Part shown: positions 15,743 to 24,087 of the stretch, one piece after another
Position numbering within the stretch: the first letter of the stretch is position 1
Layout: each line of letters opens with the position of its first letter
From: Sphingomonas turrisvirgatae
Lineage (GTDB): Bacteria > Pseudomonadota > Alphaproteobacteria > Sphingomonadales > Sphingomonadaceae
Direction of reading: 5' to 3'
DNA length: 64,000 nt
Assembly (NCBI RefSeq): GCF_001721295.1
Contig: NZ_MDDS01000013.1
Location: 186,001-250,000, forward strand
Notes under the pieces: generated by a model
What the model saw: the letters and a program-made list of their open reading frames with translations, nothing else
Database searches by the model: none
What the model was told of the DNA's origin: nothing
Translations under genes and position numbers: made by a program

Positions 15743-17437
15743 ATGAGCAATCCTGAGCAGGCCTGGCGCACCGCCTATCGTCACCCCGGCCCGTGGGACC
15801 AGCATCTGCCGCCACTGTCGATGGCGGCAGCGTTCGACGAATCCGCCAAGCGGATGGGCCCTGCCCCGCTGCTCGACTTTTTGGGTCGGCATTACAGCTA
15901 TGCCGAGACACTGGACGGCGCGAACCGCGTGGCGTGCGGACTGGCTGCGCTCGGCTACGGCCCTGGCGACCGTATTGGGCTGTTCCTGCCCAACGTCCCG
16001 CACTATGTCGCTGCCTATTACGGCATCCTCAAGCTCGGCGCGACCGTGGTCAATTTCTCGCCGCTCTATTCGGTCGAGGAACTGCGCGCGCAAGTCGAGG
16101 ATTCGGGCACGCGGCTGCTGTTCACGCTCAGCGCTACCGCGTTGTTGCCAACAGCGCTCAAGGTGCTTGAGGCAAGCAGTCTGGAACGGCTTGTCGTCGG
16201 GTCCGTCGCCGGCGCGCTGCCGGCGGCCAAGTCGCTGCTCTACCGTATGTTCAAGGGCAGGGAGGTTGCGGAAAGGCCGAAGGATCCGCGTATCCTTGCC
16301 TTCTCGCAACTGATCGCGAACGACGGCACCTGCACCACGCCGCATATCGACCCCGAAAAGCATCTCGCGCTGATCCAATATACCGGCGGCACGACCGGTG
16401 TGCCGAAGGGCGCGATGCTGACGCATCAGAACCTGAGCGCGAATGCGCGACAGGTCGCGCGGCTCGACCCCGATGTCGGCACCACGCATGACAAGGTGCT
16501 GGGCGTACTCCCTTTCTTCCATGTCTTTGCCAACACCTGCGTGCTGAACCGCACCGTCATCACGGGCGGCGAGATCGTGATGCTGCCGCGGTTCGACGGG
16601 GCACAGGCGCTGGATGCGATCAACCGCACGCGGCCGCAGGCGCTGCCGGGCGTGCCGACCATGTTCCAGGCGCTGCTCGATCATCCCAAGATGGCCAAGA
16701 CGGACTGGTCCAGCGTCAAATACTGCATCTCCGGCGGGGCGCCGCTACCCGCCGAGCTAAAGGCGCGGTTCGAGGCTGCAACCGGCGCGCGGCTGCTTGA
16801 AGGCTATGGCCTGTCCGAAAGCTCGGGCGTGGTCTCTGCCAACCCCTATCAGGCCGAGGGCAAGGCGGGCACAATCGGCCAGCCGATCATCGCCACCCGC
16901 GTGCGGTTGGTGGACAAGGAAGACCCGCGCCAGCCTGCAGCGGACGGCGAGCCGGGCGAGATCGTGCTTGCCGGCCCGCAGATCATGCAGGGTTATTGGG
17001 ACCGTCCCGAGACCGACGACAGCACCTTCTGCATCGACGCTGCGGGCGGGCGCTGGCTGCGCACGGGCGATGTCGGCCAGATCGACGAAGACGGCTTCAT
17101 CCGCATCGTCGATCGCCTGAAGGACATGATCGCGGTTGGCGGGTTCAAGGTATTTCCCAAGCATATCGAGGACGTGCTGTACCGCCACCCGGCGGTGAAG
17201 GAGACGCTGGTCGTCGGCATGCCGGACCCCTATCGCGGCGAAGTCCCGCGCGCCTATGTCGCGCTGAACGAGGATGCCGAGCCGATCACGGGCGAGGCGC
17301 TGCACACGTGGCTGAACCCGCAACTGGGCAAGCACGAGCGGGTGGACGCGGTCGTGATCCGTGACAAGCTGCCCAAGACGATGATCGGCAAGCTTAGCCG
17401 TAAGGATTTGCTGCTGGAGATCGCGGCGCAGGGTTAG
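15743..17437 (+). CDS. Long-chain-fatty-acid-CoA ligase (AMP-forming)
   Basis: 564 residues. An ANL-superfamily adenylating enzyme: P-loop YTGGTTGVPKGAML near residue 214, EGYGLSESSG near 353, the hinge-region TGDVGQIDEDGFIRIVDRLKD near 450, and the C-terminal catalytic Lys in LPKTMIGKLSRKD. It would activate fatty acids or dicarboxylic acids to acyl-CoA for beta-oxidation or lipid synthesis, probably at the inner membrane. The PDH-like start (AYRHPGPWDQHLPPLSM) and HPAVKETLVVGMPDPYRGEVP match the FadD/PimA-type group. Its stop overlaps the convergent aldehyde dehydrogenase stop in the bases TTAG. Chain-length preference is not predictable. Confidence 0.92.
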   Translation: MSNPEQAWRTAYRHPGPWDQHLPPLSMAAAFDESAKRMGPAPLLDFLGRHYSYAETLDGANRVACGLAALGYGPGDRIGLFLPNVPHYVAAYYGILKLGATVVNFSPLYSVEELRAQVEDSGTRLLFTLSATALLPTALKVLEASSLERLVVGSVAGALPAAKSLLYRMFKGREVAERPKDPRILAFSQLIANDGTCTTPHIDPEKHLALIQYTGGTTGVPKGAMLTHQNLSANARQVARLDPDVGTTHDKVLGVLPFFHVFANTCVLNRTVITGGEIVMLPRFDGAQALDAINRTRPQALPGVPTMFQALLDHPKMAKTDWSSVKYCISGGAPLPAELKARFEAATGARLLEGYGLSESSGVVSANPYQAEGKAGTIGQPIIATRVRLVDKEDPRQPAADGEPGEIVLAGPQIMQGYWDRPETDDSTFCIDAAGGRWLRTGDVGQIDEDGFIRIVDRLKDMIAVGGFKVFPKHIEDVLYRHPAVKETLVVGMPDPYRGEVPRAYVALNEDAEPITGEALHTWLNPQLGKHERVDAVVIRDKLPKTMIGKLSRKDLLLEIAAQG

Positions 17438-18795
17438 TCCGCCAGCATTACCGCCTTCAGGTTCATGAACTCGTGGAGCCCCCAAGGGCCGAGTTCGCGG
17501 CCATGGCCCGAGCGCTTGACGCCGCCGAACGGCGCTTCGGGAGTGGAAGCCAGCATCTGGTTCACTGCGATCATGCCGGCGTCGATATCGCGGACGAACC
17601 GTTCGATCTCGGCCTGATCCTGCGACCACACGCTCGACCCCAGCCCGAATGGAACATTGTTCGCTAGATCGATCGCCGCATCGATGCCTTCCGCGCGGAA
17701 CACCATCGCAACGGGGCCGAAAATCTCTTCCTGTGCAAAGTCAGCATCGGGATCGACACCGGTCAGCACGCCTGCCGTCATCCATGCGCCATCGCGCTCG
17801 ATCTTCTCGCCGCCGATCAATGTTGCGCCGTCCGCCTGCGCCCGCTCAAGCTGCTCAAGCACCGTATCGCGCTGCTCGACGCTCGACAGCGGTCCCAGTT
17901 CCACCCCATCCACCATCGGATCGCCGATCTTCACCGCGGCCATCGCGCGGGTAAACTGATCGAGGAACGCGTCATACACGTCGGTATGCACGATCATCCG
18001 CTTGGCGCAGATGCAGCTTTGCCCGGCATTCTGTACGCGCGCCTTGACCGCCGTCTTTACCGCCGCGTCGAGGTCGGCGGATGGCATGACGATGAACGGA
18101 TCGGAGCCGCCCAGTTCGAGCACCACTTTCTTCAGCGCCTTGCCCGCCGCCTGTGCGACCTGTGCGCCCGCCCCTTCGCTGCCGGTCAGGGTTACCGCCG
18201 CCACGCGCTTGTCGCCGATGATCCTCGCCACCTTGTCCGATTTGATCGGCAGATTCTGGAACAGACCATCGGGCGCACCCGCCGCTTGCACCATTTGCTG
18301 GATCAGCGCGGCGCAGCCTTGCGTAAGCGAGGCGTGTTTGAGCAGCCCGACATTGCCGGCCAGGATCGTGGGAGCGAGCCAGCGCACCACCTGCCAATAG
18401 GGGAAGTTCCACGGCATGATGGCCAGGATCGGCCCGAGCGGCTGCCATTGGGCGGTCGCGCGGCCGCTCGATGTCGCCACCTCTACGGGCGCAAGGAACG
18501 CCGGCCCATGTTCGGCATAATAGCGGAAACCGGCCGCGCACTTCTCGACTTCGGCGACGGCAGAGGCGAGCGTCTTGCCCATCTCGCGGACCGCGGTCTC
18601 CGCCAGATGCTGCTTGTCACCCTCGAACCGGTCGGCAATGCCGTGCAACAGTTCGATCCGCGTGTCGATCGGGCTAACGCGCCAGCTGCGGAACGCCATC
18701 GCCGCGCGTTTGATCGCTGCCTCGACACCCTCCTCGTCGAGCGGCTCGAACGTTTGGCCGGATTGGCCAGTGGCCGGATTGATGCTCGTGAACAT
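17434..18795 (-). CDS. NAD(P)-dependent aldehyde dehydrogenase, succinate-semialdehyde dehydrogenase-like
   Basis: 453 residues. Catalytic Glu in VVLELGGSDPFIV and nucleophile Cys in NAGQSCICAKRM are both present. Cofactor-binding LTGSEGAGAQVA (normally GST/GSE plus VG) and the C-terminal EIFGPVAMVF and APFGGVKRSGHGRELG complete the fold. Best match is the short GabD/Sad branch, acting in GABA and 4-hydroxybutyrate degradation; other semialdehydes are possible. The frame runs to 18879, but 18795 is chosen because GGAGCGGAG precedes it and the family starts with INPATGQ. It is divergent from xseB and convergent with the acyl-CoA ligase. Confidence 0.9.
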   Translation of the reverse strand: MFTSINPATGQSGQTFEPLDEEGVEAAIKRAAMAFRSWRVSPIDTRIELLHGIADRFEGDKQHLAETAVREMGKTLASAVAEVEKCAAGFRYYAEHGPAFLAPVEVATSSGRATAQWQPLGPILAIMPWNFPYWQVVRWLAPTILAGNVGLLKHASLTQGCAALIQQMVQAAGAPDGLFQNLPIKSDKVARIIGDKRVAAVTLTGSEGAGAQVAQAAGKALKKVVLELGGSDPFIVMPSADLDAAVKTAVKARVQNAGQSCICAKRMIVHTDVYDAFLDQFTRAMAAVKIGDPMVDGVELGPLSSVEQRDTVLEQLERAQADGATLIGGEKIERDGAWMTAGVLTGVDPDADFAQEEIFGPVAMVFRAEGIDAAIDLANNVPFGLGSSVWSQDQAEIERFVRDIDAGMIAVNQMLASTPEAPFGGVKRSGHGRELGPWGLHEFMNLKAVMLAD

Positions 18796-18899
18796 GGTTT
18801 TCTCCGCTCCGCGCAACGATGCCCGGCGGAAGTACGGGCGCGCCATGCGGGGAATAGCGGGAGGTTGAATTGGTTCCACCCGCAGCGCATAGCGCGGCT

Positions 18900-19145
18900 A
18901 TGACCGATCAGTCCGATTCAACAGCCCTCTCGTTCGAAGACGCGCTCAGGCAACTCGAGCAGATTGTCGGTCGGCTGGAGAGCGGCGACGTGCCGCTCGA
19001 CCAGGCGATCAGCCTGTACGAGCAGGGCGATTCGTTGCGCAAGCTGTGCCAGGCGCGGCTTGATGCGGCACAGGCGCGGATCGAGCAGGTTCGCACCGAT
19101 GCCAGCGGAAACGTCACCGGCACCACGCCGTTCGCTGCGGCATGA
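18900..19145 (+). CDS. xseB: Exodeoxyribonuclease VII small subunit
   Basis: 81 residues, the usual length. The conserved core is LSFEDALRQLEQIVGRLESG followed by PLDQAISLYEQGDSLRKLC, a helical hairpin that binds XseA. The complex digests single-stranded DNA in mismatch repair. Start at 18900 (MTDQSD) rather than the in-frame ATG at 18870, which adds ten non-conserved residues. Its stop overlaps the ispA start (ATGA), so xseB and ispA are translationally coupled, an arrangement widespread in proteobacteria. xseA itself is not in the window. Confidence 0.95.
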   Translation: MTDQSDSTALSFEDALRQLEQIVGRLESGDVPLDQAISLYEQGDSLRKLCQARLDAAQARIEQVRTDASGNVTGTTPFAAA

Positions 19146-20053
19146 GTCACGCGGTGGCCGACGCTTCGCTCAACCTGAAAACCGCACTGCGCGACGTCGC
19201 GGTCGAGGTCGACCGCCAGTTCGACCTGCTGCTGCAAGTCCCCGCTGACCCGCGCGCGCGCCTTTATGAAGCGATGCGACATGCCGCCATTGGCGGCGGC
19301 AAGCGGCTGCGGCCGCTGCTGACCTTTGCCACGGCGCAGCTGTTCGGCGTCGATCGCCTGTGCACCGCGCGCGCGGCGACGGCGATCGAATGCATTCATG
19401 TCTATTCGCTGATCCACGACGATCTGCCCGCGATGGACGACGACGATCTGCGCCGCGGCAAGCCGACGGTGCACAAGGCGTTCGATGAAGCGACCGCGAT
19501 CCTGGCAGGCGATTGCCTGCATGCGCTGGCGTTCGAGCTGCTGGCCGATTCGGCGACTCACGCCGACCCCTTTGTACGCGCGGAGTTGATTGCCGACCTC
19601 GCCCGTGCCGCCGGTCCGGCCGGCATGGCCGGTGGGCAGATGATGGATCTGGCAGCGGAAGGATCGAGCTTCGACCTCGCTACCGTCACCCGCCTTCAAG
19701 CGCTCAAGACCGGCGCGCTGATCGCCTGTTCGGTCGAGGCGGGCGCAATCCTTGGCCGTGTTCCGGTCGAGGGTCGGACCGGGCTGCGGGGTTATGCTCG
19801 CCACATCGGCTTAGCCTTCCAGATTGCCGACGACATCCTCGACGTCGAAGGTGACGAGGCGGCCGTCGGCAAGCAGCTGCGCAAGGACCAGGCAGCAGGC
19901 AAGGAAACCTTCCTCACGCTGCTCGGCCTCGACCGGGCGCGCGAACAGGCGCGGTTGCTGGTCGATCAGGCGATCGACCACCTGCGCCAGTTCGGGTCCG
20001 AAGCCGACCTGCTGCGCGACATCGCTCGGTACACGCTCGAGCGGGATCGCTGA
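19142..20053 (+). CDS. ispA: Farnesyl diphosphate synthase (polyprenyl synthetase)
   Basis: 303 residues. It condenses isopentenyl diphosphate with dimethylallyl/geranyl diphosphate to make the C15 precursor for quinones, undecaprenyl carrier and carotenoids. Both aspartate-rich motifs are clear: IHDDLPAMDDDDLRRGKPT (first) and QIADDILDVEGD (second). GGGKRLRPLL binds substrate. It overlaps xseB by 4 bases. The usual downstream partner dxs is not here; coaD follows after 23 bases. Chain length fits farnesyl synthase by context. Confidence 0.95.
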   Translation: MSHAVADASLNLKTALRDVAVEVDRQFDLLLQVPADPRARLYEAMRHAAIGGGKRLRPLLTFATAQLFGVDRLCTARAATAIECIHVYSLIHDDLPAMDDDDLRRGKPTVHKAFDEATAILAGDCLHALAFELLADSATHADPFVRAELIADLARAAGPAGMAGGQMMDLAAEGSSFDLATVTRLQALKTGALIACSVEAGAILGRVPVEGRTGLRGYARHIGLAFQIADDILDVEGDEAAVGKQLRKDQAAGKETFLTLLGLDRAREQARLLVDQAIDHLRQFGSEADLLRDIARYTLERDR

Positions 20054-20076
20054 ACCTTTTCACGGGGGGCAAACGC

Positions 20077-20583
20077 ATGACTATCCGCACCGGCGTCTAT
20101 CCCGGCACTTTCGATCCGATCACGCTCGGCCATATGGATATCATCCGGCGCGGCGCAAAGCTGGTCGACCGGCTCGTCATCGGCGTGACCACCAATCCGT
20201 CGAAGAACCCGATGTTCAGCGTCGACGAGCGCATGGCGATGGTCGAGCGCGAGGTCGCGGGGATCGAAGGCGAGATCCAGGTCGTGAGCTTCGATTCGCT
20301 GCTGATGGACTTTGCCGAACGCCAGGGCGCGAGCATGATCGTGCGCGGCCTGCGGGCCGTGGCGGACTTCGAATACGAGTATCAGATGGCCGGCATGAAC
20401 CAGCAATTGAACAGCCGCATCGAAACCGTCTTCCTTATGGCGGACGTCTCGCTCCAGCCGATTGCCAGCCGGCTCGTCAAGGAAATCGCCATCTATGGCG
20501 GCGAGATTCGCAAGTTCGTCAGCGCCGCCGTGCGCGACGAGGTGGCGGCGCGGATCGAAGTGATCGGGCGCAAGGGCAGCTGA
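20077..20583 (+). CDS. coaD: Phosphopantetheine adenylyltransferase
   Basis: 168 residues, the usual length. Fourth step of coenzyme A synthesis: 4'-phosphopantetheine plus ATP gives dephospho-CoA. The nucleotidyltransferase signature GTFDPITLGHMDII is at the N-terminus and the second motif, ending in the S-type loop (NSRIETVFLMA), is present. A strong GGGGGG ribosome site (20061-20067 area) precedes ATG. It belongs to the run ispA-coaD-cyclophilin-queA on the plus strand. A terminator hairpin sits right behind it. Confidence 0.96.
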   Translation: MTIRTGVYPGTFDPITLGHMDIIRRGAKLVDRLVIGVTTNPSKNPMFSVDERMAMVEREVAGIEGEIQVVSFDSLLMDFAERQGASMIVRGLRAVADFEYEYQMAGMNQQLNSRIETVFLMADVSLQPIASRLVKEIAIYGGEIRKFVSAAVRDEVAARIEVIGRKGS

Positions 20584-20592
20584 ACCCCGCGC

Positions 20593-20633
20593 TGCGGCGT
20601 CGGCAGTGCCAGATCGAGCGACGCCGCATTTTT
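20593..20633 (+). terminator. Terminator after coaD
   Basis: TGCGGCGTC at 20593-20601 pairs perfectly with GACGCCGCA at 20620-20628, followed by TTTTT at 20629-20633. The 18-base loop is larger than usual, so it may be leaky. Confidence 0.65.
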
Positions 20634-20711
20634 GCCACCCGCCGCATTCATTTTGCGGCAATGAGCGAATTGCTCTAAGCGGCTGCTTGCTTCCTTCCGG
20701 TGGGGACCTTG

Positions 20712-21407
20712 ATGCGTTTTGTTGCCTTTATGCTCGCGCTTGCGGGATCGCTGTTCGCGCTGCCAGCCAGCGCCCAGATCGTGCCCGGCCCGGCCGGCCG
20801 TGCGACGCCGCCCGCAACGACGGACAAGGCCAATCTGTGGCTGCTCGATCTGTCGACGGGCGGCCGCGTCACCATTTGGCTGCGCCCCGATGTTGCGCCC
20901 AAGGCAGTCGAGCGGATCAAGGAACTGACGCGCCGCAAATTCTATGACGGGCTGCTGTTCCATCGGGTGATCGAAGGCTTCATGGCGCAGGGCGGAGATC
21001 CCAAGGGCGACGGGACGGGCGGTTCGGACCTTCCCGATCTGCAAAAGGAGTTCAACTATCTGCCGCACGTGCGCGGCGCGGTCTCGTCGGCACGCGCGCA
21101 AAGCGAGGACAGCGCCAACAGCCAGTTCTTCATCATGTTCGCGCCCCGGCTTCAACTGGACCAGAAATATACCGTCTTCGGGCGGGTGATCGACGGCATG
21201 GCCTATGTCGATGCCATCCCGCGCGGCGAGCCACCTGCCAACCCGGCCCGCATCCTCCGCGCCTATATCGCCGAGGATAATCCGCCCCCCTATACGCCGG
21301 CACCGGCGGCCGCCCCTGCCCCCGCTCTGGACGCACCGGCTGCACTGCCGCCAGGCCCGGGCAAGCCTGCGGCGCCTGCCAAGAAGCCGGCGCCGGCGAA
21401 GAAGTAA
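20712..21407 (+). CDS. Periplasmic peptidyl-prolyl cis-trans isomerase (cyclophilin type)
   Basis: 231 residues. A signal peptide ([20 protein letters not shown], cleavage at SAQ) sends it to the periplasm. The cyclophilin core follows, with [17 protein letters not shown] and the substrate-site [20 protein letters not shown]. It catalyses proline isomerisation during folding of exported proteins. After the domain comes an Ala/Pro/Lys-rich tail (about residues 195-231) with no obvious fold. The start at 20712 has GGGGACC before it; an ATG at 20700 lacks one. It is followed by queA after 32 bases, probably in one transcript. Confidence 0.93.
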   Translation: MRFVAFMLALAGSLFALPASAQIVPGPAGRATPPATTDKANLWLLDLSTGGRVTIWLRPDVAPKAVERIKELTRRKFYDGLLFHRVIEGFMAQGGDPKGDGTGGSDLPDLQKEFNYLPHVRGAVSSARAQSEDSANSQFFIMFAPRLQLDQKYTVFGRVIDGMAYVDAIPRGEPPANPARILRAYIAEDNPPPYTPAPAAAPAPALDAPAALPPGPGKPAAPAKKPAPAKK

Positions 21408-21439
21408 GGAGCGGCCCCGCACGATCGGGCCGAGCAGCG

Positions 21440-22495
21440 ATGAACGTCGATCTGTTCGATTTCGAACTGCCGCCGGAGCGCATCGCCCTGCGGCCGGCCT
21501 CGCCGCGCGACGCCGCGCGCCTGCTGCTGCTGGACGGCGAACGGACCGAGGATCGGATTGTCCGTGACCTGCCCACGCTGTTGAGGGCCGGCGACTTGCT
21601 GGTCTTCAACGATACGCGCGTCATCCCCGCTCAGCTCGAGGGCAGGCGCGGCGCGCGTGAGGGGAGCGAGGATGCCGGGTCCGGGGCGAAGATCGGCGCG
21701 ACGCTGCACAAGCGTGAGGGCCCGCGCGACTGGATCGCCTTCATCCGCAATGCCAAGCGGCTGCGCGTGAGCGACGTGATCGACTTCGGCAACGATGTCA
21801 GGGCTGTCGCCGAAGCGCGCCATGCGGACGGCAGCTTCACGCTGCATTTTCCAGGCGACGAGCCAGTCGAACTGCTGCTGCAACGGGCCGGCCACATGCC
21901 GCTCCCGCCCTATATTGCGGCCAAGCGCCCGACCGACGCGCGCGATGCCGATGATTACCAGACGATGTTCGCGAACGAGCCGGGTGCAGTCGCGGCACCG
22001 ACCGCCGCGCTGCACTTCACGCCCGAACTGATCGCGGCGCTGGATGCCGCCGGCATCGGTCACACCACCCTGACCCTTCATGTCGGCGCGGGTACCTTCC
22101 TGCCGGTCAAGGCAGAAGATACCGACGACCATCGCATGCACGCCGAATGGGGGCGAATCGATGCCGACACCGCGGACCGGCTGAACGCCGTTCGGGCCGG
22201 CGGCGGACGCGTGATCGCAGTCGGCACGACCAGCCTGCGCCTGATCGAGAGTGCGGCAGGAGAAGATGGGCTCGTTCGGCCGTTCGAAGGCGACACGTCG
22301 ATCTTCATCACGCCTGGCTACCGCTTCCGCGGGATCGACGGGCTCATCAGCAATTTCCACCTGCCGCGCTCGACCTTGTTCATGCTGGTATCGGCGCTGA
22401 TGGGGCTGGAGCGGATGCAGGCGGCTTACGCCCATGCGATCGCGAGTGACTACCGTTTCTACTCGTATGGCGACGCTTCGCTGCTACTGCCGTAA
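21440..22495 (+). CDS. queA: S-adenosylmethionine:tRNA ribosyltransferase-isomerase
   Basis: 351 residues, the usual length. QueA transfers and rearranges the ribosyl group of AdoMet onto preQ1-modified tRNA to give epoxyqueuosine. It starts [19 protein letters not shown] and carries the family blocks [25 protein letters not shown] and [13 protein letters not shown], plus THVGAGTF-type ([13 protein letters not shown]). The downstream enzyme order is unusual only in distance: tgt lies about 6.5 kb away, with the tad-pilZ run and other genes between. No preQ1 riboswitch is evident upstream. Confidence 0.96.
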   Translation: MNVDLFDFELPPERIALRPASPRDAARLLLLDGERTEDRIVRDLPTLLRAGDLLVFNDTRVIPAQLEGRRGAREGSEDAGSGAKIGATLHKREGPRDWIAFIRNAKRLRVSDVIDFGNDVRAVAEARHADGSFTLHFPGDEPVELLLQRAGHMPLPPYIAAKRPTDARDADDYQTMFANEPGAVAAPTAALHFTPELIAALDAAGIGHTTLTLHVGAGTFLPVKAEDTDDHRMHAEWGRIDADTADRLNAVRAGGGRVIAVGTTSLRLIESAAGEDGLVRPFEGDTSIFITPGYRFRGIDGLISNFHLPRSTLFMLVSALMGLERMQAAYAHAIASDYRFYSYGDASLLLP

Positions 22496-22506
22496 GTGCG
22501 CCAATT

Positions 22507-22815
22507 CTATCGGCCGCGGCTGATATGGTCGACGACGTAGCGGCTGAGGCGCTGGCTGAAATGCACCCCGGCGCCGCGTTCGTCGCTCCAGCGCACGGTT
22601 CCGCGGATCGGCGCAAGACCGGAGAAGTGGATCCATAGCGGATCCCCCTCGGCAAAGCCCATGCTCTTGAGATTGCACCCGGCGCAGGAGAGGTCGGTGA
22701 CCTCCACTCGCTTTCCGGACGAGAATTTGACGCCGCGCACCTGAGCATGGATCGCAACCGGCGCGCGCATTTCGTTGCGCCGCTCGGCCCACGACGGCAC
22801 GACGTTCGTCACCAT
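22507..22815 (-). CDS. PilZ domain c-di-GMP receptor
   Basis: 102 residues. Single PilZ domain with both ligand motifs intact: RRNEMR (RxxxR) near residue 13 and DLSCAG (D/NxSxxG) near residue 41. It should therefore bind cyclic di-GMP. No other domain is attached, so it acts by binding a partner. It lies 37 bases downstream of the TadE-like pseudopilin genes on the same strand and likely ends that transcript. A GGAAG site sits 8 bases before the ATG. It converges on queA. The partner is unknown; pilus assembly or motility are the natural guesses. Confidence 0.88.
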   Translation of the reverse strand: MVTNVVPSWAERRNEMRAPVAIHAQVRGVKFSSGKRVEVTDLSCAGCNLKSMGFAEGDPLWIHFSGLAPIRGTVRWSDERGAGVHFSQRLSRYVVDHISRGR

Positions 22816-22852
22816 CGTGCGCTTCCGTGGCCACCGTGCCGGGCAGCACAGC

Positions 22853-23512
22853 TCAAGCCTCGCATATCGCGATCTCCTCGTTCCCGGGATTGTAGACTTT
22901 CGACAAATCGCGATCGTCGCGCACGGCCAGCGCTGCGCTTTCGCGGACGGTTTCCTGCGGCGCGAAGGTCTTCGAGATTGCCGGGGTATAGGTATAGGCC
23001 ACTTCCACGAACATCACCGGCACCTTGTCCGTCGCCACGACCAGCTCGCCCGGTCGCCCCATGCCCTTGAAGGCGTTGCCGTTCTTGCCATCGCCCTCTT
23101 TGCCGTAGGAGGAAGGATAGTTGGCCGCACCGAAGCAGCGCTGCCAATGGATCCACTGGCCACCACCTGAATTGGTCTCCAGGCTGGACAGGATGATCGT
23201 GCCGTTTCGCTCGACGTCCAGGGCTGCGCTTTGCAGCTTTGCACCGAGCAGAAGATCGTTGATCTGCGTCTCGGTGATCGGCACGCTCGTCATCACGCTC
23301 TCGACGCCGATGCGGCTGGCGTTGTCGGCGACCTGTAGCGCAAGCTGACTGACGCGTTGCCGTACGATCAGGTAGTTGGCGAGTTCGATGCCGTAGAGCA
23401 CGAGCACGAGCAACACGGGAACGCATAGCGCGAATTCGACGATCGCGACGGCCCGCCTGTCGTGAAGCAGCCCCGAGCCCGGACGGCGCAGCGGCGAACG
23501 GATCACGGGCAA
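22853..23512 (-). CDS. TadE/TadG-like pseudopilin (second TadE-like)
   Basis: 219 residues. After a short basic leader (PLRRPGSGLLHDRRA) comes the TadE signature: VAIVEFALCVPVLLVLVLYG, a prepilin-type hydrophobic helix with Glu at position 5 relative to the cleavage region. Then follows a helical stalk (ELANYLIVRQRVSQLALQV) and a mostly beta globular part. TadE proteins are minor pilins of the Flp/tight-adherence pilus. It overlaps the upstream TadE-like gene by 10 bases, indicating coupled translation. No flp, tadA, tadB, tadC or prepilin peptidase gene is nearby, so any core machinery is encoded elsewhere. Confidence 0.85.
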   Translation of the reverse strand: MPVIRSPLRRPGSGLLHDRRAVAIVEFALCVPVLLVLVLYGIELANYLIVRQRVSQLALQVADNASRIGVESVMTSVPITETQINDLLLGAKLQSAALDVERNGTIILSSLETNSGGGQWIHWQRCFGAANYPSSYGKEGDGKNGNAFKGMGRPGELVVATDKVPVMFVEVAYTYTPAISKTFAPQETVRESAALAVRDDRDLSKVYNPGNEEIAICEA

Positions 23513-24087
23513 TTCCGCTGCGGCGCCGCAGCCTGTTCGGTCGAGGGCTGATTGCGGAGCAGCGTGCTCGAGGTCAGCTGCACTTCCTTCCCGAACGGAA
23601 ACAACGGCCCCACGATCATGCGATCATACTTCACCGTCGCCTCGAACAGCACGACGTCCTTCGCCCCCTCTGGCCCCTTGTTGGACGCGTCCTTGTCCCA
23701 CGACCCGCTGTTGTTGGCATCGACATAGGGTTCGTTATTGTCGCAGATGCCGTTGCCGTTGGTGTCGACATATTCCTCGGGCCGTCCAACGTTGCGATAG
23801 TCGTGATACGCCTTTGTCACGAAGGTGATGGTCGGCTTGGCCACCAGCGTCTTGACCGCGTTCGTGACACCGGCCTGAAGCGCGATCCGCGCGTCGACAT
23901 TGGCGGAGCCTTCGAGCGCGAGATCGCGCCCCGCCTTCTGCATCTGGCCGGTCAGCACCGATTGCACGTACATCGTGTGACCGATCTCAAGCCCACCGCA
24001 GATGATCAGGAACAGGACTGGGCTGAGGATCGCGAACTCGATCGTGCTGACGCCACGCGCATCCCGCCGAAAAGCGCGCCGAGGCAT
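23503..24087 (-). CDS. TadE-like pseudopilin with an Asp/Asn-rich insert
   Basis: 194 residues. Start at 24087 (MPRRAF) is set by a TGATG junction with the TadG-like gene; the open frame runs further but is out of family context. Signature segment: RGVSTIEFAILSPVLFLIIC, then a stalk helix (MYVQSVLTGQMQKAGRDL). Around residues 104-137 there is an Asp/Asn/Gly-rich stretch, including DTNGNGICDNNE and DANNSGSWDKD, that resembles calcium loops of EF-hand/dockerin type. I do not see such a loop in the neighbouring TadE-like gene. It overlaps the next gene by 10 bases. The calcium idea is inference from residue spacing. Confidence 0.85.
   Translation of the reverse strand: MPRRAFRRDARGVSTIEFAILSPVLFLIICGGLEIGHTMYVQSVLTGQMQKAGRDLALEGSANVDARIALQAGVTNAVKTLVAKPTITFVTKAYHDYRNVGRPEEYVDTNGNGICDNNEPYVDANNSGSWDKDASNKGPEGAKDVVLFEATVKYDRMIVGPLFPFGKEVQLTSSTLLRNQPSTEQAAAPQRNCP

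Noticed and set aside
21408..21439. preQ1 riboswitch before queA
   Set aside because: The 32-base gap is too short and has no match to the motif; same conclusion for tgt.
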